NCBI GenBank assembly: GCA_021805265.1
Contig: JAJZFR010000388.1
Span: forward strand, 1 to 12,372
Length of the DNA: 12,372 bases
Reading direction: 5' to 3'
DNA from: Acidobacteriota bacterium
Lineage (GTDB): Bacteria > Acidobacteriota > Terriglobia > Terriglobales > Acidobacteriaceae
Position numbers and translations under genes: made by a program. Below, piece by piece: positions 1-6,360 of this stretch; the first letter of the stretch is position 1; every line of letters starts with the position of its first letter. The notes under the pieces were generated by a model, which was not told where the DNA came from, ran no database searches, and was given only the letters and a program-made list of their open reading frames with translations.

Positions 1-136
1 CCATATCGTCCCATCCCTCCGCGCCGCTCAGAATAGCCGCGATGGCAAGCAACACGATATCACCCAACAAATGACGCCGCGTGCGCGCCAAACGAGGATC
101 CTGCAATTCGGCAAATTGCTTCAGCGGGATCTCCAT
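1..136 (-). CDS. ISAs1-family transposase, N-terminal part (runs off window)
   Basis: The first 45 codons are visible. They begin MEIPLKQFAELQDPRLARTR and continue with RRHLLGDIVLLAIAAILSGA and then EGWDDM. This matches the N-terminal domain of ISAs1-type transposases: an 'F..L.DPR..R...H.L.DI..iai.A...GA..W.di' pattern that precedes the DDE catalytic domain (the catalytic domain itself is not visible). The ATG at 136-134 is the first possible start, because an in-frame TGA lies 4 codons upstream; a GGGGAG sits directly against the start. The gene encodes the enzyme that moves its own element. Whether the full gene is intact cannot be judged from here. The family call is from recognised sequence pattern. 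Confidence 0.85.
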   Translation of the reverse strand, partial: MEIPLKQFAELQDPRLARTRRHLLGDIVLLAIAAILSGAEGWDDM

Positions 137-196
137 CTCCCCAGTTCAATCCTTCCACTCGCCGCTGCATGTAGCCGCTATGGTGCGTTTGCCCTG
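1..196 (-). mobile_element. Partial ISAs1-family insertion sequence (transposase end)
   Basis: The left edge holds the beginning of an ISAs1-family element running out of the window on the minus strand. The family call rests on the transposase N-terminus at 1-136. The outer end is guessed from a CAGGGC motif (minus strand, 196 to 191) just before sequence that reads as an unrelated coding frame. The opposite terminus lies outside the window, so neither an inverted repeat pair nor a target duplication can be confirmed. The boundary at 196 is therefore tentative. Confidence 0.5.
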
Positions 197-303
197 CGAT
201 GTGGGCCAAGACGCCGAAAATGCTGGAGCAAATTTACGTGCCTCTGAGCTTGCCTGAGTGCTTTGGTGATAAAGTTCAGAAAACGACGGATGAATCCCTT
301 TGA
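197..303 (+). pseudogene. C-terminal remnant of an unrecognised gene cut by the ISAs1 element
   Basis: An open frame reads MWAKTPKMLEQIYVPLSLPE followed by CFGDKVQKTTDESL and a TGA at 301-303. I do not recognise the product. Three things suggest a real gene end: the residue mix is protein-like, the frame runs into the presumed IS boundary, and its TGA overlaps the TTG start of the following acyltransferase as TTGA (300-303), a typical translational-coupling arrangement. The upstream part is missing from the window and has presumably been displaced by the IS. It could instead be a 34-codon small ORF from the ATG at 199, or chance. Confidence 0.4.
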
Positions 304-1469
304 TTTTTAACACCTTTGTCTATTATCTGGTTTTCCTGCTTCCGGCGGCCACCATTTATCGCGTCGTCTCTGAGCGCCTGCGTCCCTGGATCATCATTGG
401 CTTTGGAAGCGGATTCTTCCTCTATTTTGCGTATTCAATGGCAGGTTGGTGGGGTGCAGCGTGCCTTGCCATCTTCCTTTGGGAGTCGATCGTAAGTCGT
501 CTTTACAGACCAAATTCCCGCTGGTGCTTTTGGGGGCTTGCGCAAAGCGTTATTTTGCTGTGCATCTTCAAGTACTGGAATTTTTTTACTGGTCTCATCT
601 TTTGGCATACCCCAAATCCCATCCGATGGGGCGGACAGTTTCTGCCGCTTGGAATCTCATTTTTCACCTTCGAGTTTTATCACTACGCATGGGATCGACA
701 AGCGGGCAAAACCGAATCCGGCAGCCTGAGTGAGTATCTGGCATTCATCCTCTTTTTCCCAACGATGGTCGCAGGACCAATCAAGCGCTACCAGGACTTC
801 CTGCCCAAACTGCGCGCTAAGCCGACTGGGTGGGGGCGCGACTGGGAGCGAGGTGGAACACGTATCCTCACCGGTTTGGTAAAGAAATTTGCGGTGGCCG
901 ATCTTATGACCGCGTGGACGGATCATCTGAACGGGCGAGATATACTTCAAGCGCATCGCGGAACATTGCTGCTGTGGATATTTGCCTACGGAATCAAGAT
1001 TTACGCTGACTTTTCCGGCTACTCTGACATTGCCATCGGCTCAGCGCGCTTGTTTGGTATTCGTGTGCCAGAAAACTTTGACTGGCCATACGGGCGCAGG
1101 AACATTCAGCGGTTCTGGCAATGTTGGCATATTTCACTCACGCGCTGGCTTATGGATTACATCTACATCCCGATGGGCGGATCACGCGTAGTTTCCTGGC
1201 GGATTTATCTCAATTTGATGGTGGTGATGCTCGTCAGTGGACTGTGGCACGGAGCGGGATTGAATTTTGTCGTGTGGGGGCTTGTCCATGGCGTCATGCT
1301 GGCACTGCACCGGTTCTGGCGCCATTGGCGCGGTGCGGCGAGTGAAAGTCCTGCGGCGGTATGGTCTAGCCGCATTCTCACCTTTGTTCTTGTCAACCTG
1401 GCATGGGCATTCTTCTGTATGAATTTGCACGATGCTATGCTTTTTTTCAGAAAGCTGGTAATCGGATAA
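300..1469 (+). CDS. MBOAT-family membrane O-acyltransferase (AlgI/DltB type)
   Basis: A polytopic membrane O-acyltransferase of the MBOAT family, expected to pass acyl (usually acetyl) groups across the membrane for esterification of an exported or cell-surface polysaccharide. Signature blocks are 'ENFDWPYGRRNIQRFW' (258-273), 'WHISLTRWLMDYIYIPMGG' (276-294) and the catalytic-histidine region 'SGLWHGAGLNFVVWGLVHG' (313-331), with H317 and H330 as the two family histidines. The N-terminus 'IFNTFVYYLVFLLP' is typical. The start is TTG at 300, with a weak GACGGA 9 nt upstream; no in-frame ATG exists near it, and the start overlaps the preceding stop. At 389 residues it is short for AlgI-like proteins (usually about 450-520): it ends just after the conserved 'WAFF' segment. 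The usual C-terminal stretch appears to be encoded by the next, overlapping ORF. Confidence 0.93.
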   Translation: MIFNTFVYYLVFLLPAATIYRVVSERLRPWIIIGFGSGFFLYFAYSMAGWWGAACLAIFLWESIVSRLYRPNSRWCFWGLAQSVILLCIFKYWNFFTGLIFWHTPNPIRWGGQFLPLGISFFTFEFYHYAWDRQAGKTESGSLSEYLAFILFFPTMVAGPIKRYQDFLPKLRAKPTGWGRDWERGGTRILTGLVKKFAVADLMTAWTDHLNGRDILQAHRGTLLLWIFAYGIKIYADFSGYSDIAIGSARLFGIRVPENFDWPYGRRNIQRFWQCWHISLTRWLMDYIYIPMGGSRVVSWRIYLNLMVVMLVSGLWHGAGLNFVVWGLVHGVMLALHRFWRHWRGAASESPAAVWSSRILTFVLVNLAWAFFCMNLHDAMLFFRKLVIG

Positions 1470-1645
1470 TGCTTACAATGCTGCGAGTGGGAATTGAATG
1501 GATTGCTGGTGAGCGCGATGATGCGCCGACATGGTTTTTCGGCGTCTCCGGATGGTTTTTGCGTTGCTGTGCGTGGGCGGCAGCAATCGTACTGATCTAT
1601 GCCTTTAGCGGACAATCGTCGAAGTTTATCTACATCGATTTCTAG
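1469..1645 (+). CDS. Small membrane protein, apparent split-off C-terminus of the MBOAT acyltransferase
   Basis: This 58-residue ORF begins at an ATG that overlaps the MBOAT stop codon as TAATG (TAA 1467-1469, ATG 1469-1471), so translation is probably coupled by re-initiation. A charged N-terminal part (VGIEWIAGERDDAP) is followed by one membrane segment (about residues 23-45, 'WFFGVSGWFLRCCAWAAAIV'), and the protein ends 'SGQSSKFIYIDF'. That ending resembles the conserved C-terminus of MBOAT polysaccharide acetyltransferases, which typically finish in FIYFQF. I infer that it supplies the missing last helix of its neighbour, either as a separate subunit or because an ancestral single gene was split. 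An in-frame ATG at 1403 exists but lies inside MBOAT coding sequence. Alternatively it is an independent small membrane protein. Confidence 0.7.
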   Translation: MLTMLRVGIEWIAGERDDAPTWFFGVSGWFLRCCAWAAAIVLIYAFSGQSSKFIYIDF

Positions 1646-1656
1646 GGCGTGACACA

Positions 1657-2652
1657 ATGACTGACTGGATAAATCGACATCAACTCGCGGTCTTTGTGAT
1701 GACCTGTCTTCTCATTCTATTTGGCGGCAATGAGTTGATGAGTCGCTGGAGTCATCGCCTGCCGTATCGTAGAAAGCTGGTCGAGATTGCTCACACAAGT
1801 AACGCGAATCTTCTGTTTGTGGGTAACTCTCTGCTCGACGGATACATTGATGAAGCAAAGCTCGAATCCGCTGCCTATCAACACGGCGTAATTTTGCGCG
1901 GCCTGAATGCCGCTCTTGGTGCAACTCAGCCTCCAGAGCAGGAATTGCTGTTTGAAGATGCGATTGAACACCAACCATCACTCCGTACTGTCGTCATTGG
2001 AGCTTACGACCTACAACTGACCAGCGATGTTCCGACGAGGGTTGACGATCTTGTGGGTAACCGCATGGTTGCAATTGATTCCGTTTTTTCGATGCGCGAG
2101 GTTCAGGCTGTTTATCGCTTCGATCCGGGACAGAAGTTGGCAGTGGAACTGATGCGAGCACTGCCGCTTGTAGCCAACCGAGGTTCTGCCTGGCGCGATG
2201 TGGAGATGCTGCGCCGAAGGATGGCACAGGTCGGAATGCCGCCCGTGGCGACCAACAGCATGGGGCGCGCGGCGGACTTCGACGCGCTCGAAGCAGGGAG
2301 CGTCACAAAGTTTGACGAAGAGGTTCAGCAGTTTTTGAGTAGCCAACAAAGATTCAATTCGCCCTACCGCTCGATCCTTCAACAAGCGCATGATCACGGC
2401 CTGCGTGTTGTCATTTTGATCATGCCAACATCTCCCTTTCACAGGCAGACTTTCTATGCACGGCCTTCCTGGAAAGAATATCTTGAAGCTCTTCGCAAGA
2501 TGGCAGCAGAAGAGCAGATTACGCTTATCGATGCTTCTGGATGGATGAGCGATCCGCATGACTTCGTCGATCATCTGCATCTTGCACCCCGTGCCGTCGG
2601 AGCATTTTCGACAACACTTGGCGCGACGCTGGCTACCGTACCAACTTCTTAG
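1657..2652 (+). CDS. Membrane-anchored SGNH/GDSL hydrolase-like protein, partner of the MBOAT acyltransferase
   Basis: A 331-residue protein with one N-terminal membrane segment (about residues 10-24, 'LAVFVMTCLLILFGG') and a presumably extracytoplasmic domain. 'LLFVGNSLLDGY' (52-63) matches SGNH block I with S58 as candidate nucleophile. 'TVVIGAYDLQL' (111-121) follows a core strand, and 'DFVDHLHL' (302-309) matches the C-terminal DxxH block with D305 and H308. Proteins of this kind (AlgX/AlgJ/DltD-like) pair with MBOAT proteins and carry out or assist the final O-acyl transfer to a polysaccharide. The start is 11 nt after the preceding ORF, which supports a single operon. The Shine-Dalgarno sequence is weak. 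The fold is inferred from motifs, and the substrate cannot be read from the sequence. Confidence 0.85.
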   Translation: MTDWINRHQLAVFVMTCLLILFGGNELMSRWSHRLPYRRKLVEIAHTSNANLLFVGNSLLDGYIDEAKLESAAYQHGVILRGLNAALGATQPPEQELLFEDAIEHQPSLRTVVIGAYDLQLTSDVPTRVDDLVGNRMVAIDSVFSMREVQAVYRFDPGQKLAVELMRALPLVANRGSAWRDVEMLRRRMAQVGMPPVATNSMGRAADFDALEAGSVTKFDEEVQQFLSSQQRFNSPYRSILQQAHDHGLRVVILIMPTSPFHRQTFYARPSWKEYLEALRKMAAEEQITLIDASGWMSDPHDFVDHLHLAPRAVGAFSTTLGATLATVPTS

Positions 2653-2678
2653 CATGGCAATGCGGCGGGTGAGCGGGC

Positions 2679-2794
2679 TAAGGCATTTTCCGGAATACTA
2701 TAAACTTTCGGAAGTTCGTGAGGGTGGATTTTTCTTGAGGAAAAATCCAATCCGCAGAATGGTTTTGGTTTACACCTTTCCGGAAAATGCTTTA
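2679..2794. repeat. 116-bp inverted-repeat structure between convergent genes
   Basis: Arms 2679-2695 (TAAGGCATTTTCCGGAA) and 2778-2794 (TTCCGGAAAATGCTTTA) pair over 17 positions with a single G-T wobble. Between them lie a small hairpin (ACTT-TCGG-AAGT, 2704-2715) and a perfect 10-bp hairpin (2725-2749). The right arm overlaps the mutS2 stop codon, and the left arm begins 26 bp after the SGNH gene stop. It may serve as a two-way transcription barrier for the converging genes, or be a small non-autonomous palindromic repeat (MITE/REP-like) that landed there. Copy number elsewhere cannot be seen. Confidence 0.6.
2725..2749. terminator. Perfect hairpin, candidate bidirectional terminator
   Basis: TGGATTTTTC (2725-2734) pairs perfectly with GAAAAATCCA (2740-2749) around a 5-nt loop, TTGAG. 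It lies between the + strand acyltransferase operon and the - strand mutS2, which end facing each other. No separate T-run follows the stem; the T/A tracts are in the stem itself. It is therefore not a textbook intrinsic terminator. Confidence 0.4.
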
Positions 2795-5242
2795 TTGGCG
2801 CAGGTGGACGGTGGTGGCTCCGGCGCCGCCTTCGAGCTGGGAAGGTTCTTCGATGTGGGCGACGTGGGGGTGTGTGCGCAGGTATTCGCGCAGGGAGCGG
2901 CGCAGAACACCCATGCCGGTGCCGTGGATGACGCGGATGCGCGGCAGGCCGGCGAGGAATGCGCGGTCGAGGTATTTTGCCAGCTCTTCGGTGGCCTGAT
3001 CGACGGTGAAGCCGATGAAGTTGATCTCCGACGGAATGGACGAGTCCGGCTCGGCGGCGGTGACGGTGATGCCGGAGCGTTTGCGGGCGGCGCGCAGTGG
3101 GCTTTCCGTGGGCGACGGCTCAGCGACGGCGGCGAGGTCGGAGGTGCGGACGCGCATTTTGAGTGCGCCGATGGCGACCTCCCAGAGATCTTTTTCGACG
3201 GACCGGGTGAGCGTGGCGGGCTTGTTGAGGCTGCGCACGAGCACGGACATGCCCGGGGTGAAAGAAGCTGCGGGAGCCGCGTGCTGCGAAGAGTCTTCGA
3301 CGGGCTGGCGCAGGGCGGCGACGCTGGATCGGAACTGCGCTTCGAATTCGGCGCGCATGCGCTCGATGCGGCTGCGGGATTCACGCGTGGCCTTCAGGCG
3401 CGCGTTGGTGTCGTCGAGGGCGGCGACGGCCTGGCGCATCTGCGCTTCAAACTCCCGCAGGAGAGCGGCAAACTGCTGCTCCAGCGTGCGGGAGCGCTGG
3501 CGTAGCTCGGCATCGCCTTCGCGGGCCAGTCGTGCGCGCTCCTGGTTGAGCGCATACTGCTCGGCGCGTGCGGCTTTGCGCTCGGACTCAAGGGACTGAA
3601 GCTGCTCGTGGATGGAGTCGAGGAAGCGTGCGATGTCGAGCTGCTGCGAGCTGAGCCGGTGGCGAGCGCTGGCGACGATCTCCGTCGGCAGGCCCAGCCG
3701 CTCGGCTGTGGCGATGCCGGCGGAGACGCCGGGCACTCCCAGGCGAAGCTGATAGGTGGGCGCGAGCGTGGCCGGATCGACTCCGGCGGCAGCGTTGAGG
3801 ACGCCGGGGGTGTTGGCGGCGTAGACCTTGAGCGCGGTGTGGTGGGTGGTGATGACGGACCAGGCGCGGAGCGCAAGGAAACGATCCGCGATGGCGACGG
3901 CAAGAGCGGCGCCTTCGTCGGGATCGGTGGCGGAGCCGAGTTCGTCGAGGAGGATGAGCGCGGAGTTGGTGGCGTGGGCGGCGAGGCGCGTGATGTTGGC
4001 CACGTGCGCGGAAAAGGTGGAGAGCGCAAGCGCGATGGATTGCGCGTCGCCGATGTCGGCGAGAAAGGCGGTGAAGATGGGCTGCACGGCTTCGCTGGCT
4101 GGAACGGGAACGCCGGATTGCGCCATGATGGCCAGCAGCGCGATGGTCTTCAGGGTGACGGTTTTGCCGCCGGTGTTGGGGCCGGAGAGAATGAGTTGGC
4201 GATGCTCGTCGTCGAGCGCGACGGTGAAAGGAACGATGCTGCCGCCGGTGGAGCGCAGGCGCAGCTCCAGCAGCGGATGGCGCGCGGCGGCGAGACGAAA
4301 GGCGCAGTCGTCGAAGGTGGGCGCAACGGCGTTGTAGGCGCGGGCAAAACGAACGCGTGCCTGGAGCGAGTCAAGCTGGGCAAGAATGACGGCGCCGGCG
4401 GCAAGCGCAACGCTGTGCTGAGCGACGAGGCGTGTGAGCGCGACGTAGATGCGATGGATTTCGGCCTGCTCGTCCTCCAGCAGGCGGACGAGTTCGTTGT
4501 TCTGCTCGATGGTTTCAAGCGGTTCAAGGTAAACGGTCTGTCCGGAAGAACTGGCGCCATGGAGAACGCCGGGCAGGCGTCGCTTCTGCTCGACTTTGAC
4601 AGGGATGACGAAGCGGTCGCCGCGCACGGTGATGAGTCCCTCCTGCGCGTGACCGTCTGCGGAAAGCCGCCGAAGCGCCGAGTGCAGCGTCTCTTCGATG
4701 ACGCGATGCTGGCGGATCATCTCGCGGCGGATGCGGGCCAGTTCTGGACTGGCATCGTCGGAGAGGGTGCCGTCGGGCAGGAATTTGCGCTCGATGGATT
4801 CACCGAGCGTGCGCATGGAAGCGGAGAGCGGCTGGGTGAGCGCGACGAGGTCCGGAATGCGCGCAGCAACGGCGGCGGAGACGTCATGGATGAGCGAGCG
4901 CCAGTTGGCCTGGAGCGCGGCCAGGCGCGCGATGGCCAGCAGGCTTGCTGCGTCCAGCGCGGAGTCAGGAATGGTGGCTTGATCGAGAGCATCTTGAGGG
5001 TCAAAGAGGGCGGCAAGCGCGGGCCGTTCAGCGCTGGCGGAAAGCAGTGCGTCGAGTTGTGCGACCAGGCGATGCTCACGCTCGATCCAGAGCCGATCGC
5101 AGGATGGAGCAAGGGCGCGCAAGGCGTCGCGGCCCGGTTCAGAGTCCGCCAGAGTGGCAAGCAGCGCTTGCAGCGCAGGCCATTCGAGGGACTCGGCGTC
5201 CAAAGCGGCAACGGGCTGCGGAACGGGTTCGATCAGAGACAT
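2792..5242 (-). CDS. mutS2: MutS2 (Smr-domain DNA mismatch/recombination ATPase, ribosome-rescue factor family)
   Basis: This 816-residue protein has the full MutS2 plan: core/clamp-like N-terminal region, ABC ATPase, coiled coil and C-terminal Smr domain. Numbered from the ATG at 5242, Walker A is GPNTGGKT (354-361), the signature region is 'DIGDAQSIALALSTFSAHV' (396-414), Walker B is 'LILLDELGS' (D433, E434), and the switch histidines are at 467-468. A long Glu/Arg/Ala-rich coiled coil spans about 530-650. The Smr domain (about 740-795) contains 'VIHGTGMGVLRR'. MutS2 proteins suppress homologous recombination and in some bacteria split collided ribosomes. The usual Smr 'LDLRG' is replaced by 'INFIG', so the conserved Asp is absent. 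An in-frame TTG at 5275 would add 11 residues; I prefer the ATG because family similarity starts downstream of it. Confidence 0.97.
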   Translation of the reverse strand: MSLIEPVPQPVAALDAESLEWPALQALLATLADSEPGRDALRALAPSCDRLWIEREHRLVAQLDALLSASAERPALAALFDPQDALDQATIPDSALDAASLLAIARLAALQANWRSLIHDVSAAVAARIPDLVALTQPLSASMRTLGESIERKFLPDGTLSDDASPELARIRREMIRQHRVIEETLHSALRRLSADGHAQEGLITVRGDRFVIPVKVEQKRRLPGVLHGASSSGQTVYLEPLETIEQNNELVRLLEDEQAEIHRIYVALTRLVAQHSVALAAGAVILAQLDSLQARVRFARAYNAVAPTFDDCAFRLAAARHPLLELRLRSTGGSIVPFTVALDDEHRQLILSGPNTGGKTVTLKTIALLAIMAQSGVPVPASEAVQPIFTAFLADIGDAQSIALALSTFSAHVANITRLAAHATNSALILLDELGSATDPDEGAALAVAIADRFLALRAWSVITTHHTALKVYAANTPGVLNAAAGVDPATLAPTYQLRLGVPGVSAGIATAERLGLPTEIVASARHRLSSQQLDIARFLDSIHEQLQSLESERKAARAEQYALNQERARLAREGDAELRQRSRTLEQQFAALLREFEAQMRQAVAALDDTNARLKATRESRSRIERMRAEFEAQFRSSVAALRQPVEDSSQHAAPAASFTPGMSVLVRSLNKPATLTRSVEKDLWEVAIGALKMRVRTSDLAAVAEPSPTESPLRAARKRSGITVTAAEPDSSIPSEINFIGFTVDQATEELAKYLDRAFLAGLPRIRVIHGTGMGVLRRSLREYLRTHPHVAHIEEPSQLEGGAGATTVHLRQ

Positions 5243-5422
5243 GACTGAAGACAGGATAGCGGCTTCGCGGGGCAACCTGTGGGCATACCACCAAAGTGGG
5301 ATGGGCGATGACGCCGACGGTTCGCGGTTTGGACGGGATGTGGGATTACGTTGGGAACGAAAATGAGCGAATCTGGATCACGTGGATGGGCGCATTGAAG
5401 CTCATCAAAAGGAGACAAAGCG

Positions 5423-5521
5423 ATGCATGACCTTCTGGTTGGAATAGCGTTTCTGGCAATTCTCTTCTGCCCCGCGGTGGTGGCCTCGTTCTCGGGCAAA
5501 TCCGAATCGAACCCGGAGTAA
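5423..5521 (+). CDS. Putative 32-residue membrane microprotein
   Basis: An ORF starting MHDLLVGIAFLAILFCPAVV continues ASFSGKSESNPE and stops at 5519-5521. It has a strong Shine-Dalgarno (AAGGAG, ending at 5414) 8 nt before the ATG. It is one hydrophobic helix (residues 4-23) followed by a short polar tail, the typical layout of small single-pass membrane proteins. It is divergent from mutS2 and followed by a terminator-like hairpin at 5615-5660, so it could be its own transcription unit. I cannot assign a function. Support is the ribosome binding site, composition and terminator; conservation was not tested. Confidence 0.6.
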   Translation: MHDLLVGIAFLAILFCPAVVASFSGKSESNPE

Positions 5522-5614
5522 GCAATATCTGCTGGCAACGCGGTGAGCCAGCGAGCAAGATAACGGCGCGTCGAACGTACCGCCGCATACGCCGCACTTT
5601 TTTGCAGCAGACCG

Positions 5615-5660
5615 ATGCGCAGCCGATGACCATGGGGGATGGTCGCCGGTTGCGCATTTT
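5615..5660 (+). terminator. Terminator-like long hairpin downstream of the microprotein
   Basis: ATGCGCAGCCG (5615-5625) pairs with CGGTTGCGCAT (5647-5657) with one G-T wobble. Inside, GACCAT (5628-5633) pairs with ATGGTC (5639-5644) around a GGGGG loop, leaving a 2x2 internal bulge. A short T-run (5657-5660) follows on the + strand, and a T7 run occurs at 5673-5679. The orientation fits termination of the 5423-5521 transcript. On the minus strand no T-run follows the stem, so it fits the lysozyme gene less well. Confidence 0.5.
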
Positions 5661-5699
5661 GTCTTGAGGCCTGTTTTTTTGAGTCCTGGAGCGCTGCGC

Positions 5700-6218
5700 T
5701 CAAGCGGAAGCGCTGAGGAAGTCGGTTGGCTGAGCTGTGCCAGCCAGCACGGCGCAGTCGGCTCCGCCGCGCTGCGCGGGACCAGAGCCAACCTGGGTAT
5801 ACCAAAGGGATTGCCGCAGGTTGTAGGCAGCCTGCTCCCAGTTCTGCTGCTGGACAAAGGCGAGCGTGTGGACGAAGGTTGCCAGCATGGCCTGGCCCAT
5901 GTTGAAGGCGAGATCGGTCATCACGATCTGCTGCGCACTGGGGATGGAGTCGAAGTCGGCGACCAGCGCCTGGGCGGCGGCGACAGCGGTTTGCAGAGTG
6001 GTTTGGAGCAACTGCTGAATCTGCGCGTCGGTGAGGGCGACCGAGCCGCTGAGCACAGCCTGGTAATCGAGGCCGAGGGCGGCGATCTCCGCCGGAGCGC
6101 TGCCTGTGGTCAGGTTGAAGCCAACGCCGATGGTCGGAATGCCTTTTGTGTCGCGATAGACGGTGGAGCGCTGGCCTTCCCAGTGAGCGGTGTAACGGGC
6201 GGCAAGATCAATGTCCAT
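5700..6218 (-). CDS. T4-type lysozyme-like protein (glycoside hydrolase family 24)
   Basis: A 172-residue GH24 muramidase that would cleave peptidoglycan between MurNAc and GlcNAc. Numbered from the ATG at 6218, the catalytic triad is E14 ('HWEGQ'), D23 ('YRDTKG') and T29 ('PTIGVGFNL'). The spacing of 9 and 6 residues is identical to E11/D20/T26 of T4 lysozyme. The downstream helices 'MTDLAFNMGQ' and 'SLWYTQVG' are family-typical. There is no signal peptide, and no holin, spanin or other phage gene is visible, so this looks like a lone, possibly domesticated phage-derived gene. It lies 142 bp downstream of the GH79 gene on the same strand. A second ATG at 6236 with its own GGAG is equally readable and would add MDQGAS; the family alignment favours 6218. 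Confidence 0.85.
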   Translation of the reverse strand: MDIDLAARYTAHWEGQRSTVYRDTKGIPTIGVGFNLTTGSAPAEIAALGLDYQAVLSGSVALTDAQIQQLLQTTLQTAVAAAQALVADFDSIPSAQQIVMTDLAFNMGQAMLATFVHTLAFVQQQNWEQAAYNLRQSLWYTQVGSGPAQRGGADCAVLAGTAQPTDFLSASA

Positions 6219-6245
6219 TGAGGCTCCTTGGTCCATTGAAGCTCC
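6213..6245 (-). repeat. Duplicated ribosome-binding-site/start unit of the lysozyme gene
   Basis: On the minus strand the unit GGAGCYTCAATGGAC occurs twice (6245-6231 and 6227-6213), with one mismatch and a period of 18 bp. Each copy carries a GGAG, a 5-nt spacer and an ATG in the same reading frame. The gene therefore has two tandem, in-frame initiation sites six codons apart. Confidence 0.6.
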
Positions 6246-6290
6246 ATATGGATGCTCCGGTGGCGTTGCCCTTGTCGGGTCATCCGCTGC

Positions 6291-6338
6291 ATTCAGTATG
6301 CCGACGTAGCGCTGAATTCAGTATGACGGCGCAGCGCT
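6291..6338. repeat. Two-copy imperfect 25-bp tandem repeat
   Basis: ATTCAGTATG is followed by CCGACGTAGCGCT in the first copy (6291-6313) and by ACGGCGCAGCGCT in the second (6316-6338): 20 of 23 bases match at a period of 25 bp. It lies in the 142-bp gap between the GH79 stop and the lysozyme start. No ORF or clear hairpin explains it. Confidence 0.5.
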
Positions 6339-6360
6339 TCGCAGACAAACAGGCTGCGCG

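Noticed and set aside
290..310. Six-codon leader peptide (ATG at 290) overlapping the MBOAT start
   Set aside because: It has no clear ribosome binding site of its own and no attenuator structure. The overlapping upstream coding frame explains the region better.
1403..1468. Upstream in-frame ATG for the small MBOAT-tail ORF
   Set aside because: It lies inside MBOAT coding sequence in another frame. The ATG at 1469 overlapping the stop is the natural coupled start.
2558..3505. Plus-strand open frame across the SGNH/mutS2 junction
   Set aside because: It overlaps the end of the SGNH gene and the end of mutS2 on the other strand. Its only non-shadow part is the palindromic intergenic repeat.
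3608..5248. Long open frame (546 codons) on the plus strand opposite mutS2
   Set aside because: It is antisense to a clear MutS2 gene, has low-complexity Gly/Asp/Glu-rich translation and no recognisable domain. It is a by-product of GC-rich codon bias.
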